64,000 nucleotides of DNA from Doris montereyensis. Taxonomy: Eukaryota > Mollusca > Gastropoda > Nudibranchia > Dorididae. The DNA is taken from contig JAXRKP010000602.1 in assembly GCA_037039925.1 (NCBI GenBank), positions 138,501 through 202,500 of the forward strand, in the 5' to 3' direction. This document shows, in pieces, positions 24,901 through 37,800 of this stretch (position 1 is the first letter of the stretch; each line of letters starts with the position of its first letter). The translations under genes and the position numbers were made by a program. The notes below the pieces were generated by a model. The model saw only the letters and a list, made by a program, of their open reading frames with translations, had not been told where the DNA came from and did no database searches.

Positions 24901-25561
24901 AAAAAACTTTTCTGGGAAACAAATTGGCAGAGACTTAGACTGTAACTCTGAAAATCATTAAATATATGCAATCTAACAGCTCTCTCAATAAATTTAACTC
25001 AAAGATCATCTTTTACAGAACAACACTTCTAAAACACAAGAACCATTATATCATAGATAATTTGAAGAGGCCCCTCTTCAAAGCAATTGTCGGTATAACC
25101 GACAAGAATGAATGAACAGAAACCCCACTGCCTATTATTTTCTTTAAAATCTTTGAACAACCAAGTACCAACATACTTTTTTCATTCTGAATCCCTGAAA
25201 CAACAACAATGAAGATAACTCAATCATTCATTTATACATGTACCATACTAGCAAGTTATTCACAGGAAACTTCTGCATGAATTTGCCCTTTAACAACACA
25301 CCTGAACAGGCTAGCAATGTGGGTTTTGCCTAACACCTCACTCGTCAAAGACAGATGTCCTAGTGTGGTGGGTCACAAAACCCATATTAATTTAAGTGTG
25401 CATGTACAGTACATTTCTAATTTTGAAGGGGCTATCTCCTAACTATAAAGTTCACTCACCGGCTGCCTCTCAGCATCTGGCAACAATTCATCTGTTCCAT
25501 CATCTTCCTCGGACTCATCTCGGAAAATTGCCTGTGTCTGATCAAAATCATGGAGATCCAT
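11563..25561 (-). CDS. MDC1: MDC1-like DNA-damage checkpoint mediator (partial, C-terminus not in window)
   Basis: MDC1 binds gammaH2AX at double-strand breaks and recruits RNF8, NBS1 and ATM. Thirteen exons were assembled here on the minus strand. Exon 1 matches the vertebrate N-terminus (acidic, with a DQTQAI motif like human EDTQAI). Exons 2-5 give an FHA domain: GENIIGR, then SKEHACIEI, GSRNKT, then [12 protein letters not shown]. These correspond to human KNVVGR, SKQHAEIEI, GSLNGT and ELILFADLLCQY. Exons 8-9 are rich in Ser-Asp/Glu ([21 protein letters not shown]), as in the NBS1-binding SDTD region. Exons 9, 10 and 12 carry TQ motifs including TQAF, TQSF, TQVF and TQKF, the RNF8-docking form. 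Exon phases agree for exons 2-5, 7-9 and 10-12. Single-base frame breaks and one in-frame TAA occur. C-terminal BRCT exons should lie beyond 11563, past the mobile elements or outside the window. Family assignment is confident for exons 1-5; later exons rest on phase, TQ content and context. Confidence 0.82.
11943..12859 (-). CDS. MDC1: MDC1-like exon 12, long TQ-motif exon
   Basis: A 917-nt exon starts after TATTTTCAG (phase 1, codon GGC shared with exon 11) and ends at donor GTAAGA. In order on the minus strand it encodes [21 protein letters not shown], an acidic stretch (EEELDDEDE), [23 protein letters not shown] split at 20 residues by my reading, then [16 protein letters not shown], then the 9-residue DEPTQ array, ending in [10 protein letters not shown]. 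At least seven single-base frame changes are needed to read it through. The repeated TQ-x-aromatic motif is the signature of the RNF8/ATM docking region of MDC1. An alternative is another ATM-substrate scaffold, but linkage to the FHA exons favours MDC1. Confidence 0.72.
11991..12290 (-). repeat. 11-unit, 27-bp coding minisatellite (DEPTQ array)
   Basis: About eleven tandem units of 27 bp (two are 28 bp) lie inside MDC1-like exon 12. On the minus strand each unit encodes a 9-residue repeat of the type DEPTQMISA. The distal units at higher coordinates ([18 protein letters not shown]) have drifted and lost the TQ. The two 28-bp units break the frame. Confidence 0.9.
13069..14100 (-). mobile_element. 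Internally deleted, non-autonomous relative of the 5.5-kb DNA element
   Basis: Positions 13069-14052 align in direct orientation with about 2544-3490, including the landmarks GACTGTTTTTTGCTAAGTAG, ACAGCTGCTTTGTATCATTA and GCTGAACTCATTTATGAAGC. The last 48 bp align instead with the right end of the large element (11393-11440). The ends are short inverted repeats beginning GTCCTGAG. No coding sequence remains. It lies in the intron between MDC1-like exons 11 and 12. Confidence 0.75.
14335..14545 (-). repeat. Short interspersed repeat family P, two adjacent minus copies
   Basis: Two tandem pieces (about 14335-14430 and 14431-14545) each contain the family landmark seen on this strand as ACCCCACCATATGCAGTGATCTCAGG. 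A GGACC/GGACACACC-type head and paired CCAACCACTCA ends are also present. Family P recurs at least ten times in the window. Confidence 0.7.
15028..15150 (-). repeat. Family P short interspersed repeat
   Basis: Runs from AATTTATCCAATCCACCATA through GTGATCTCAGGGTGAATTAG to AAGTAGGACCTACCAGCA. It is a nearly complete minus copy inside an MDC1-like intron. Confidence 0.8.
15284..15372 (-). CDS. MDC1: MDC1-like exon 11, with in-frame stop
   Basis: Acceptor TTTACAG, donor GTAATT. In the phase carried from exon 10 it reads [13 protein letters not shown], then TAA (15335-15333), then [16 protein letters not shown], and passes phase 1 to exon 12. Both flanking phases fit exactly, so the stop is a point change in an otherwise intact exon. 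Confidence 0.65.
15395..15525 (-). repeat. Family P short interspersed repeat
   Basis: Runs from CCCAATCCCCCATATGTAGA through GATCTCGGGGTTGAAGGAG to GAAGTAGGGCCTACC, minus orientation. It is followed at 15593-15620 by a poly(A) run. Confidence 0.75.
15950..16041 (-). CDS. MDC1: MDC1-like exon 10, triple TQ exon
   Basis: Acceptor TGTCTTCAG, donor CTCAG|GTAGAA. This 92-nt exon reads [20 protein letters not shown] then [10 protein letters not shown] with no frame break. Three TQ motifs are spaced 9-10 residues apart, the same unit as the exon 12 array. TQAF is an exact RNF8-type TQXF site. The phase from exon 9 does not match, so an intervening exon may be unseen. Confidence 0.75.
16866..16949 (-). 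CDS. MDC1: MDC1-like exon 9
   Basis: Acceptor CTGTCTCAG, donor GTAAGC. It reads (D)[20 protein letters not shown] then SNKDKKE, 84 nt, phase 1 at both ends and in register with exon 8. It combines an acidic SD cluster with a TQAY motif. Confidence 0.78.
17423..17578 (-). CDS. MDC1: MDC1-like exon 8
   Basis: Acceptor TTATCAGAG (the second of two possible AGs, chosen because it keeps phase 1 from exon 7), donor GTCAGT. It reads (A)[20 protein letters not shown] with [12 protein letters not shown] following, and ends in ADS(G). The acidic Ser-Glu/Asp block recalls the NBS1-binding region of MDC1. Open throughout, 156 nt. Confidence 0.75.
18016..18061. repeat. (GT)n microsatellite, two short tracts
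   Basis: Two GT runs are separated by a 20-bp spacer that repeats AAGCATCAATGCACAGTG, a small tandem duplication in an MDC1-like intron. Confidence 0.85.
19140..19265 (-). repeat. tRNA-headed SINE fragment
   Basis: On the minus strand a box B-like GGTTCGTGTCC follows a TGGCCCAG segment, the arrangement of a tRNA-derived SINE head. It is not a functional tRNA: no acceptor stem pairing was seen. Confidence 0.5.
19526..19556 (-). CDS. MDC1: MDC1-like exon 7, 31-nt microexon (tentative)
   Basis: Acceptor TGATTTCAG, donor GTATTT. It reads [10 protein letters not shown] and carries phase 0 in, phase 1 out, which joins exon 6 (ending PTQ) to exon 8 exactly. It is too short for family evidence; support is splice sites and phase only. 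Confidence 0.5.
19941..20127. repeat. (GA)n with internal (GGGA)n
   Basis: A GA tract of about 190 bp interrupted by GGGA/GGAGG variants, in the intron between MDC1-like exons 6 and 7. Confidence 0.97.
20528..20725 (-). CDS. MDC1: MDC1-like exon 6
   Basis: Acceptor CCTCTCAG, donor GTGAGA, 198 nt, phase 0 at both ends. It reads [13 protein letters not shown], then after a +1 change [20 protein letters not shown] and [12 protein letters not shown], then after a compensating change [11 protein letters not shown]. The last residues are a PTQ motif. The two frame changes cancel, so total length stays divisible by three. Confidence 0.75.
20936..21005 (-). CDS. MDC1: MDC1-like exon 5, end of FHA domain
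   Basis: Acceptor TGATGCAG, donor GTAAGT. It reads (S)[19 protein letters not shown] then KSNP, corresponding to the last FHA strands of MDC1 (human ELILFADLLCQY). Phase 2 in, phase 0 out, no frame break. Confidence 0.88.
21424..21519 (-). CDS. MDC1: MDC1-like exon 4, FHA core
   Basis: Acceptor CAATATAG, donor GTCAGT. It reads ALSKEHA then, after one extra T in a TTT run, [25 protein letters not shown] and GSRNKT are the conserved phosphopeptide-binding FHA motifs (S-x-x-H and G-S-x-N-x-T). Removing the extra T gives 95 nt, exactly the length that joins exons 3 and 5 in phase. Confidence 0.88.
21872..21915. repeat. (TA)n microsatellite
   Basis: About 21 TA units, intronic. Confidence 0.95.
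22195..22250 (-). CDS. MDC1: MDC1-like exon 3, FHA
   Basis: Acceptor GTCTCATAG, donor GTAAAA. It reads (G)[18 protein letters not shown], with the invariant FHA GR. Phase 1 in, 0 out, no frame break. Confidence 0.88.
22290..22540 (-). repeat. SINE family S copy
   Basis: Shares TTCAAGGC-GT, AAAGTGG..AACAGGT, CACCTCTGGAT, CCTGTCACAGGG, TACCCATTTTTAC and AAATGTCTTTC-CAAGGAA landmarks, in order, with 63105-63380 and partly with 51335-51500. It is a dispersed repeat body of about 250 bp. Confidence 0.7.
22870..22885. repeat. Poly(C) run
   Basis: About 16 cytosines. Long C/G runs also occur near 16464, 26826, 28815 and 42421; their lengths are likely unreliable in this assembly. Confidence 0.9.
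24849..24885 (-). CDS. MDC1: MDC1-like exon 2, start of FHA (boundary tentative)
   Basis: Donor GTGAGTGAG; acceptor ATTCTTTTCAG was chosen because it keeps phase 0 from exon 1. It reads [12 protein letters not shown](G), comparable to human GPEKDFPLHLG just before KNVVGR. The first FHA strand (human VGRLHIFS) is missing, so an additional small exon between here and exon 1 is likely. A more distal acceptor would extend the exon to about 24953. Confidence 0.65.
25460..25561 (-). CDS. MDC1: MDC1-like exon 1, start codon
   Basis: ATG at 25561-25559, donor GTGAGTGA after codon 34. It reads [19 protein letters not shown] then [15 protein letters not shown]. Human MDC1 begins MEDTQAIDWDVEEEEE and reaches EPVGRLHI, so position, TQAI motif and acidic run all match. 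The TQ near the N-terminus of human MDC1 (Thr4) is an ATM site. Confidence 0.85.
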
Positions 25562-26035
25562 CTCTGCCAAGCAATGAAAGGATAGATATCTATTCGTATT
25601 TAAAATGGCACTTTATTTTACATACTACACAGATCAGATACATGTCATTTCTATCCAACACTCAAAAACGATGTCAATGTAGATTAATCAGATCTGAATT
25701 AATGACGATGAATCACAAATGATCTAGACCAAGACTAGGATGCTTAGTGTGCTTAGTCTAAAGAAAAAGAAAATCTTCAGCCTAATTTTTTAAATTTCAA
25801 CATTTGAAGTAACTATTCGCCATTTACCAGAGATTGTAAAAATGATATATATATATTATAAATATCTTTTGCATCGTAGATACGGCAGAATACAGCGGAC
25901 AAATCGAGTAGCACTGCGGTGTTTGTGTACGTGCTGGCACCATGCTCCTAATAAGCATGCTATCTCTCTCTATCTGAATGTTGTGTGTGTGCCGTCCTGT
26001 GTTTCTCTCTCTCTTGTGGGAGGTTGGTGGATGCT

Positions 26036-26118
26036 ACTGGTAGGTCCTAAAGTGATAAGCGACAATAAGTGACAACAATTGTCTCTAATTGCCGTTTATC
26101 ACTTTAGGACCTACCAGT
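26036..26118. repeat. Perfect 23-bp inverted repeat hairpin
   Basis: The 23-bp arm at 26036-26058 is exactly reverse-complemented at 26096-26118 around a 37-bp loop. The arm begins ACTGGTAGGTCCTA, the head of family P, so this may be two inverted heads of that repeat or a miniature element. The similarity continues outward through GGATGC/GCATCC. Confidence 0.9.
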
Positions 26119-26424
26119 ATGCATCCCTCAATAAAGACAGACAAACAAATGACGTTTTGGGTATATCCTTCATCAGACAACAAGCAAGTACATACTTATA
26201 CAGGCATCACAGAGTAATGTCAGAAGGAAAAAGAGAAAGGAAGAGGAAAGAGCAGGCGAGTAAAGATGAGAAGAATCATGAAAAGAAAAACAGTAATAAT
26301 AAGAATGAGTAAGGGAAAAGGAGGGAAAAAAAAAAAAGGGGGGGGGGAGGATATGAGAAGCCAAAGGGAAAGAGCAAAAGAAGAGAAGATCGAAGAAGAT
26401 GAGAATAAGGTCTAGACCTAGAAT

Positions 26425-26428
<4 letters not shown>

Positions 26429-26500
<72 letters not shown>
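26429..26500. repeat. (GA)n microsatellite
   Basis: About 36 GA units. Confidence 0.97.
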
Positions 26501-26504
<4 letters not shown>

Positions 26505-26882
26505 TATATTGATATAAATGAAGAAAATACTAAAGACCAAGACAAGACATCAGGGAGAATATATAAAAGGAAGTATCAAAAAATAACGTACAAAATGTAT
26601 ATTATACAATAAAGGGGTGAAAAAAGTATACAAATGATGAGGATAAAAGTAAACATGTAGCTATTTTGAGATGTGGAAAGCCAAATTACAATACATATTA
26701 AATTAGGTAGCAGATCTCACAATGTGTTGATATCAAACCGTCTGGGTAGACGTCTCACTTCTTTCCTTTCACTCTTTCGTTTATCTTTCATCTTGCTCTC
26801 TCTCTCTTGTCAAGTGTGTTTCCTGTCCCCCCCCCCCCCACCACAAGATCGAGAAAGATAGGAAGGCAAGGCAAGATAGATC

Positions 26883-27006
<124 letters not shown>

Positions 27007-29540
27007 AAGTCACACCCTAGATTGACATAGATCTAATGTTGAATTGTCAAAAACAGGGGGTAATTAATATAGTATAAATTTGTGTCAAATATTAACAAGG
27101 CATTACCATTAAATGTTATAAATTAGAACAAGGTCTTTTCCGACACATTTGTCATTAATGACAAGTAGTGCCATGGTCCATTCTTCATTAATGGCAAAAG
27201 TGCAGACTCATCCTACTCTACTGGATCATTTAAAATGAATTTCTATCAGCGTTAGAATTTATTTTTAATCCATGGAATACTCAAATTGGTATCTAGATAA
27301 CAATATTACATTAGACTTTTAAATTACATTCAGCTTTAAGTTCTTTATTGAAGTACATGTGCCGCAATGTTGGAATATGGAAGCATGCTTCGATGTCTTG
27401 CAGAGGTCAAAACACTAAAAGCATATGCGCGACATTGAATGAGGGGGAGAGGGGTTGTTAGGGAAGGAGTACCATTGTCAGGGTTCCACCCAAGGGACAT
27501 AATATAGAGGGTTTATTTTGAAGGGGTGAGATAAAAAGTTGGGACTTGGTTTTTGTGGGGGAATAAAGAAAGAAAGACAGAGAGTAAAATTTATAAAAAG
27601 AGGTAGCGGGAGGAGTTACTTCAATTTGGACCTATCAGAGATTGTGTAACACTATTTTACAACGGATGGGACTAGAGACTGACGACAATGGCCAGAACAC
27701 AGGCAGTTCAAGTGAGTCAGACGAGTGACGATAGACTGACTGATTGATGAGCAGTTAAAATGTGACAATGACAAGGGACCGGACCAAGACTTTATCGTAA
27801 ATCGGACTGAGACTGAAACTATCAGGCAGCTAGAGTTAGCATTGGACTATCAGGAGACATGCTGTTACCAGGAAGAGCGGGTGTTTCATTTATATTATAT
27901 GAGCATCTTTCGTAAGTTTTACCAGAACATGTTACATACTTTGCATAAAAGAAGTGCGCAGTTTGTGTATAATGTTTAAGTGACATTGTGTAAATGACAA
28001 TAAATTGTTGAAAAGTTTATTATATGTGTGTTACAATATACTTACTAACATACACACAAAAAAACCTGAAGTAGATCAATGAGTGAAATTTTGTTAAAAG
28101 ATTAAAAAATACCACAGAAGGAAAGTTTTCGTGTTCTTTTCCTTTGATATTAATTCATGGATCCTTATCCCCTGTGCAGTCTATTCAAAGTAACAAGTAT
28201 TATAAAAAGTATTATATAGATAATGCGAGTAAACGAAAAGAAAAAAAAATCTTGTAGTAATGCTGTTGAATCTCCTGTGGTAAAGAGAGCCAGTGTGAAC
28301 AGAGACAGATTTGTAAAGTTCAAGGATCTAAATCGTGAGACAGACAGTTTAAATTCAATGCTCAAATTTTTTCAACTTTACAGGGTTTTGCCCAAGCGTG
28401 CGCTGTGTCAAAACTGTGTGTGCGAAATAACGAGCATGACCAAAAGAAGACAAAATCCTCTGTGAAACCCTTTTGATTTCGTTTTGTTATAAGAGCGCAT
28501 GCAAGAAGTCTGTGAAGTTTTGAGTGGAAGCGGTTAGAGATACATTTTTTAAGGAATAAAGATCACTATGAAGAAGGCGTAATACAAGCGCTCATGTACT
28601 CGTTTTTTCAACAGGCTTCTCTCGACAGAGCAGTGTTGGAAACCTCTGGAGAATAGCAACGACTGTCGTTGAATTTGTTGTCTTATTGTAGGGAGGTATG
28701 TAGAGACGTATGATGCGGATGGGTCTAAGAAAATTTGGGAGGGTGAACATATATGTATTTTATTGTTAACCCTCTATCAACCATCCCTTACCATGCAATG
28801 AAAGCGCTACGAGAACACCCCCCCCGATCTGAAGTCGCCGGGGGAAACACATACCAATACAATAGCTTTTGTTGCTAGGGAGTCCCGTAGAGTAGGAGCA
28901 GTGAAAAAAATCCTAAATTTTATCTTGCAAACAGTGAAACCAGTGAGAAAGAAAGAAGATAGCCTTTGAATGGAGGCACCTCAGTATTTCTCTATTGATT
29001 ATTGTCTAAAAAAGGATTTCTGTCCATTGAAATGTGCTAGAAATTATATGTATGTAAAGACTAAAGATGGTATGATTGTATTATCTTTACTTTATATCGA
29101 ATTAAAAGTCACCACAATAAGATAGATCTAAATGTTTTCATTATTTTTTTTTTCCTTCATTTAGATCTAGAATCTAGATAGATCTAGAATTTAGGTCTCG
29201 ATCTATTTCTAAAAACTAAAAAGGTTCCTCGCAGCATCTCGGCTTCATGGTGTACCTGGCACAATAACATATCAGCCACTTTATCTTTGTTGACCTTAAA
29301 TTCTATTTATAGTTTTAAAACATTCATAAGTCAAAGTGCTGCAAGAGGGTCATAAATTTATCCTCCTCACTGTAATTGTATTACTTGTTGCCAAGGTTGC
29401 TCGAAAGCAAGGAAGAAACTAAATATCTGGTTCAAGTTCAAAACAACAACGACTTAGCCAGACAATAACAGTTTGATAAGTAAGGTAAACTGTAAGCAGT
29501 CTGAATAATAAATAAAAACTTTACCTGAGAGTGCAATTGC

Positions 29541-29618
29541 AAGGACCAAGTAGTAGAATCTAGATCTAGTAATTCTATCAAGGACCAAGTAGTAGAATCT
29601 AGATCTAGTAATTCTATC
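29541..29618. repeat. Perfect 39-bp tandem duplication followed by TAGATC hexamers
   Basis: Two identical 39-bp units (29541-29579, 29580-29618) beginning AAGGACCAAGTAGTAGAATC are followed by about seven overlapping CTAGATCT units to 29670. Confidence 0.92.
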
Positions 29619-29893
29619 TAGATCTACTCTAGATCTAGATCTAGATCTAGACTATATCTAGATCTATATATTTATTTCTCTAATTTCTAAATGGCAGAAA
29701 TCTAAATCTAGAATCTAGATCCTCACACCTGATGGATCTTATATGTACTAAAAGCAAAGAAGAGTCAGTCTTTGTAGAACTGTAAGAACTTTACGCCACT
29801 AGCTAGATCCAGGCCTCTAGTCTCAAAACAAAACGCGAGATAAGCGTTTTCATGGACATTGCCAGTTATAATTTCTAACGATTTTGGCCTTAC

Positions 29894-30104
29894 CCGCGGT
29901 TTCTCTCAGAGACAGAGCAAGTTGATCGATGTCTCGAGTTGAGGTTTCACGATTAAGTAGTTGTAGTCGTGAACGTTCGGGAACTTTGAGCTCGAATACT
30001 TTCACAAAATCGTCTTTCCGAGTTATGTGCATTCTTTTGGATTGGTGGTGACTAATGTTGTGCTCTGTGCCAGACTTCCAGTGAAAAAGCCAAGGGCTAC
30101 CCAT
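29894..30104 (-). CDS. First exon of unidentified gene, divergent from FKBP
   Basis: ATG at 30104-30102 opens a 70-codon exon with no stop, ending at a good donor (GCGG|GTAAGG, phase 1). It reads MGSPWLFHWKSGTEHN..., then MHITRKDDFVKVFELKVPER, then SRLQLLNRETSTRDIDQLAL. The charged, repeat-free sequence with clear codon structure and a correct donor argue for a real gene. I do not recognise the family. No signal peptide is evident; residues 4-9 are mildly hydrophobic only. Later exons were not found between 25.6 and 29.9 kb. The start lies 61 bp from the FKBP start codon on the other strand. Confidence 0.6.
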
Positions 30105-30165
30105 AAAAGTACCCTTCGGGTTGCTTTATTTAACTGTCACCTTCAATGTCACCATTCATCAGCTG
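30105..30165. promoter_or_regulatory. Putative 61-bp bidirectional promoter/5' leader
   Basis: This is all that separates the start codons of two divergent coding exons. It contains a repeated TGTCACC..TCA-TGTCACC motif (30136-30155) and no TATA box. Either both leaders are extremely short or transcription starts lie inside the opposite gene. Confidence 0.5.
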
Positions 30166-34854
<4,689 letters not shown>

Positions 34855-37800
34855 GTGAGAAGTCAACTTCAATCAGTCCCTGTCACAGCGTTTAGCCACG
34901 TTCATGTCTTTCCTCAGGCGGTCCATGTTGCGATACAAATCCCTCATATTATTGCTATCGAATACATTTTTGTCGCGGTTGAAAGGTTTGGCTTAGAGAA
35001 ACTCTGTCTCATGTGGGATGGGGTTCTTCAAAAAGCAAAATTCAAACTGTTTTTATCATCAGATGACATTATGAATACATGCAGTGCTTTGTTGCTGGCT
35101 AGTTTCATCGTCTTCCACAGGTGATTACCCTCAAAACTTTCCTTTTTATGCATGTTGAGATAAAAATGAAAGTAGAAAGTTAAAAGAAAGAAAAGTAGTG
35201 TATCTAGATCATGCTTCCCTATTGATCCAAATGCTTTTGATTTGATGTCCTAACTTCTTTATTTTTTTCTCTGATTTTCTTCTAGTTTTAGTACTTTCAC
35301 ACCTCAAGTTAAATTTATTTATTTATTTTTAAAATTGATTTATGATTGTTTGAACTTTGGTTTGTGAACAAACAGGGGATTGAATCAAATTTTTGAACAC
35401 TTATGGTTTACGTCTTATTACTTCACAAATTTTTAGAATTTTAAAGTGCCACTGTTAATAATGAAAGACTTCACGGCTGCATAAAAAACTCCCAGCCTAA
35501 ACCTTTATCATATGGCTCCACTTGACTGCTCATAATCATAAACACAAGAAAGTGAGCGTGTTTATACATACAGTATGTCATCTATATTACATAGCTATCG
35601 ATTGGGCCTGGGTCATTTTTAAGCTTCTTAGTGAAACCTGAGACGGAGACCCTCACACTTACTGAGCTTCAGTCAGCTCATACAATGTGTGGCATCAAGT
35701 ATCTGTAAGTGTGGCAAGCTACGCTTTGTCAGTTCTCTAATGAAGGAATTTGTCAAACTATGTATGAAATATTAAAGTCAAAACAATTAAAGCTTGATAT
35801 AGGGGGATAAACTACAATATGTGACAACTCTCCAAAGAAGACAGAACTGCTCTGTCTTCTTTGGTGTCATTGTCACTGATTGTTTTATCACTTTTTGATT
35901 TTCACTTCACTTCACATGTTTTAAAGAGAGTGAAGAAGTGAAGAAGTAGAAGTGAAGAAGTGACTCTAATTGACGTTGTAAAACATCTCATTTTTTGTGT
36001 GCAATATGGCCCTAAATGTTCCCAGGATCTATGTCTGAAGAAAAAAAAAGTTTCATTGTTTTTTGTTTTTTTTTTTGCCTCTGGTCAAATGTTGATCATG
36101 GAGCTCACTATACCCAGTAATGATATTGCTGGCAGCACAAATTAAGGACACATGTTACAGAATTTCTAGGCCAACCATTAGCCGCATTGAAAAGCTAAAT
36201 TTTGGGCATGAAATGCTTTTTGTTGGATAATGTAAATGTATTACATATTACAGTGCTTTGTTTTGTAAGCGTATGCGTTATTTTGTAGTAAGTTTGTAGG
36301 CCCCCGCTTTTCAAATGAGCTATATTATAAGTCGTTGTTTACAGTGATATCGACTGCACACAAATAATGGAGAAATGAATACTGTAGACTTGCATCAACA
36401 CCTGAAAGTGAATCGCTTGTTTAACTCATAGACTACCCAAGGTATGACACAAGGTTATGGCGTGGGTACCCAAGAAAGTAGGGTGGTATAAAAAATTGGT
36501 AATTTTTTTATTTGTTATCATTTTCTCTTCATTTTTTAAACACAGTGTTTATAAGAGATCAAACTTTATATTGGCACCAATAAAATCGGCCATATGTCAT
36601 TAGTTTGTCTGAGTGGGGATGAGTGAAAGGGTGAAATTGGGATGCTAAAACTCTTTTTGGGGTGGAGACAACATTCACACAATACACTACTTCCATCAAT
36701 AAATAGATGAAAATGATGAGCCAGTGAAATGATCAAAAACAGTGTGGTCTATGCTGTTTCTGTGTAGTTGTTTGTAAACAAACGCTATAAAACGAGTTAC
36801 ATCGAAGGTTTGCTCTGCCAGCTGTCAAACAATCATAAAAAATCAACCATTCACGCTAGAGAGCTCATTCTGGTAGGAACCGGAAGTAGAATAATAAGCC
36901 TAGAGTATGCTCCATACCACAATCGCATATACGCGATCTTTCTATAGTTATGGCCCGGCAATGTTGTGATCGCACATATGCGATAATTGTACTATGGTGG
37001 AAGTGTAGCATGATCTCATCTGTGCAACAATGGTAGTCTACGAGTTCACCCTTTAGCATTAAAACCGACAAAAAACCAACACGCGCGAAGTCCCCGCTGA
37101 AAGTTCAAAGCAACAGAAACCAACACCTGTCTTACAGGGCCACATTGTTCAAACTGACCGAAACCGACAAGTGACACATATCTTTTTTGTAGCTCTGGAA
37201 ATTTAGAATAGAATACAAGATTACAGCTCAGAGTAGCTCTACGTGACCAACTGAAGTTAGTGGCGTGAAAATCCAGACAGATCCGCATTCTTGTGTGAAG
37301 ATCAGCTGGACTGGCAGAAAATCAGAAAAATGTACACAAACCGGGTTCATCTCAGCGGGAGCAAGATGGTGGCCGCCAAACAGTTAATGTGAACACGAAA
37401 GGGTTAATGAGTTAATTTTGGTATATTAGTTTGTGTTCAATTAACTGCTGTATCTATGACTTGTCCGTATCTCAAACACCTTTCCAATTCATAGCAAAAT
37501 TATTATAACTAATATATGCATTAGTCAGTCCCTATAAGTATGATTTCTTTTTATTCTTCTCTATTAAAAAATTTTTCCCGATTCCCCTGAAAGGTAAAAG
37601 AATAAATGCATGCGATATTGCTTCCTTTTATTTTATTTCCTCAGAAATGTTAAAATTTTATTGTCACAAAAATTAGGGAGGGGGTCATCTTGTCCATTGA
37701 AGATAATTTACCCAGGTTAAATATCTCAAGATTTCCTCAGAATGGAAGTTTGCTTCAATAATCATTTCAAGCATATTCAAAAATAGGCATATTACTCAAA

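Noticed and set aside
25130..25195. Candidate 18-nt exon (GFRMKK) for the missing first FHA strand
   Set aside because: Good acceptor and donor, but too short and without similarity to the expected VGRLHI-type strand.
28223..28465. 80-codon plus-strand ORF with codon-like composition (KRASVNRDRFVKFKDLNRET)
   Set aside because: Tempting, but no clear acceptor, donor or homology; left out of the gene list.
37046..37288. 80-codon minus-strand ORF in a CpG-richer patch, with ATGGTGGCCGCC nearby at 37365
   Set aside because: The plus-strand ATG meets a stop after seven codons and the minus ORF shows no family signal; a promoter or YY1-like site is possible but unsupported.
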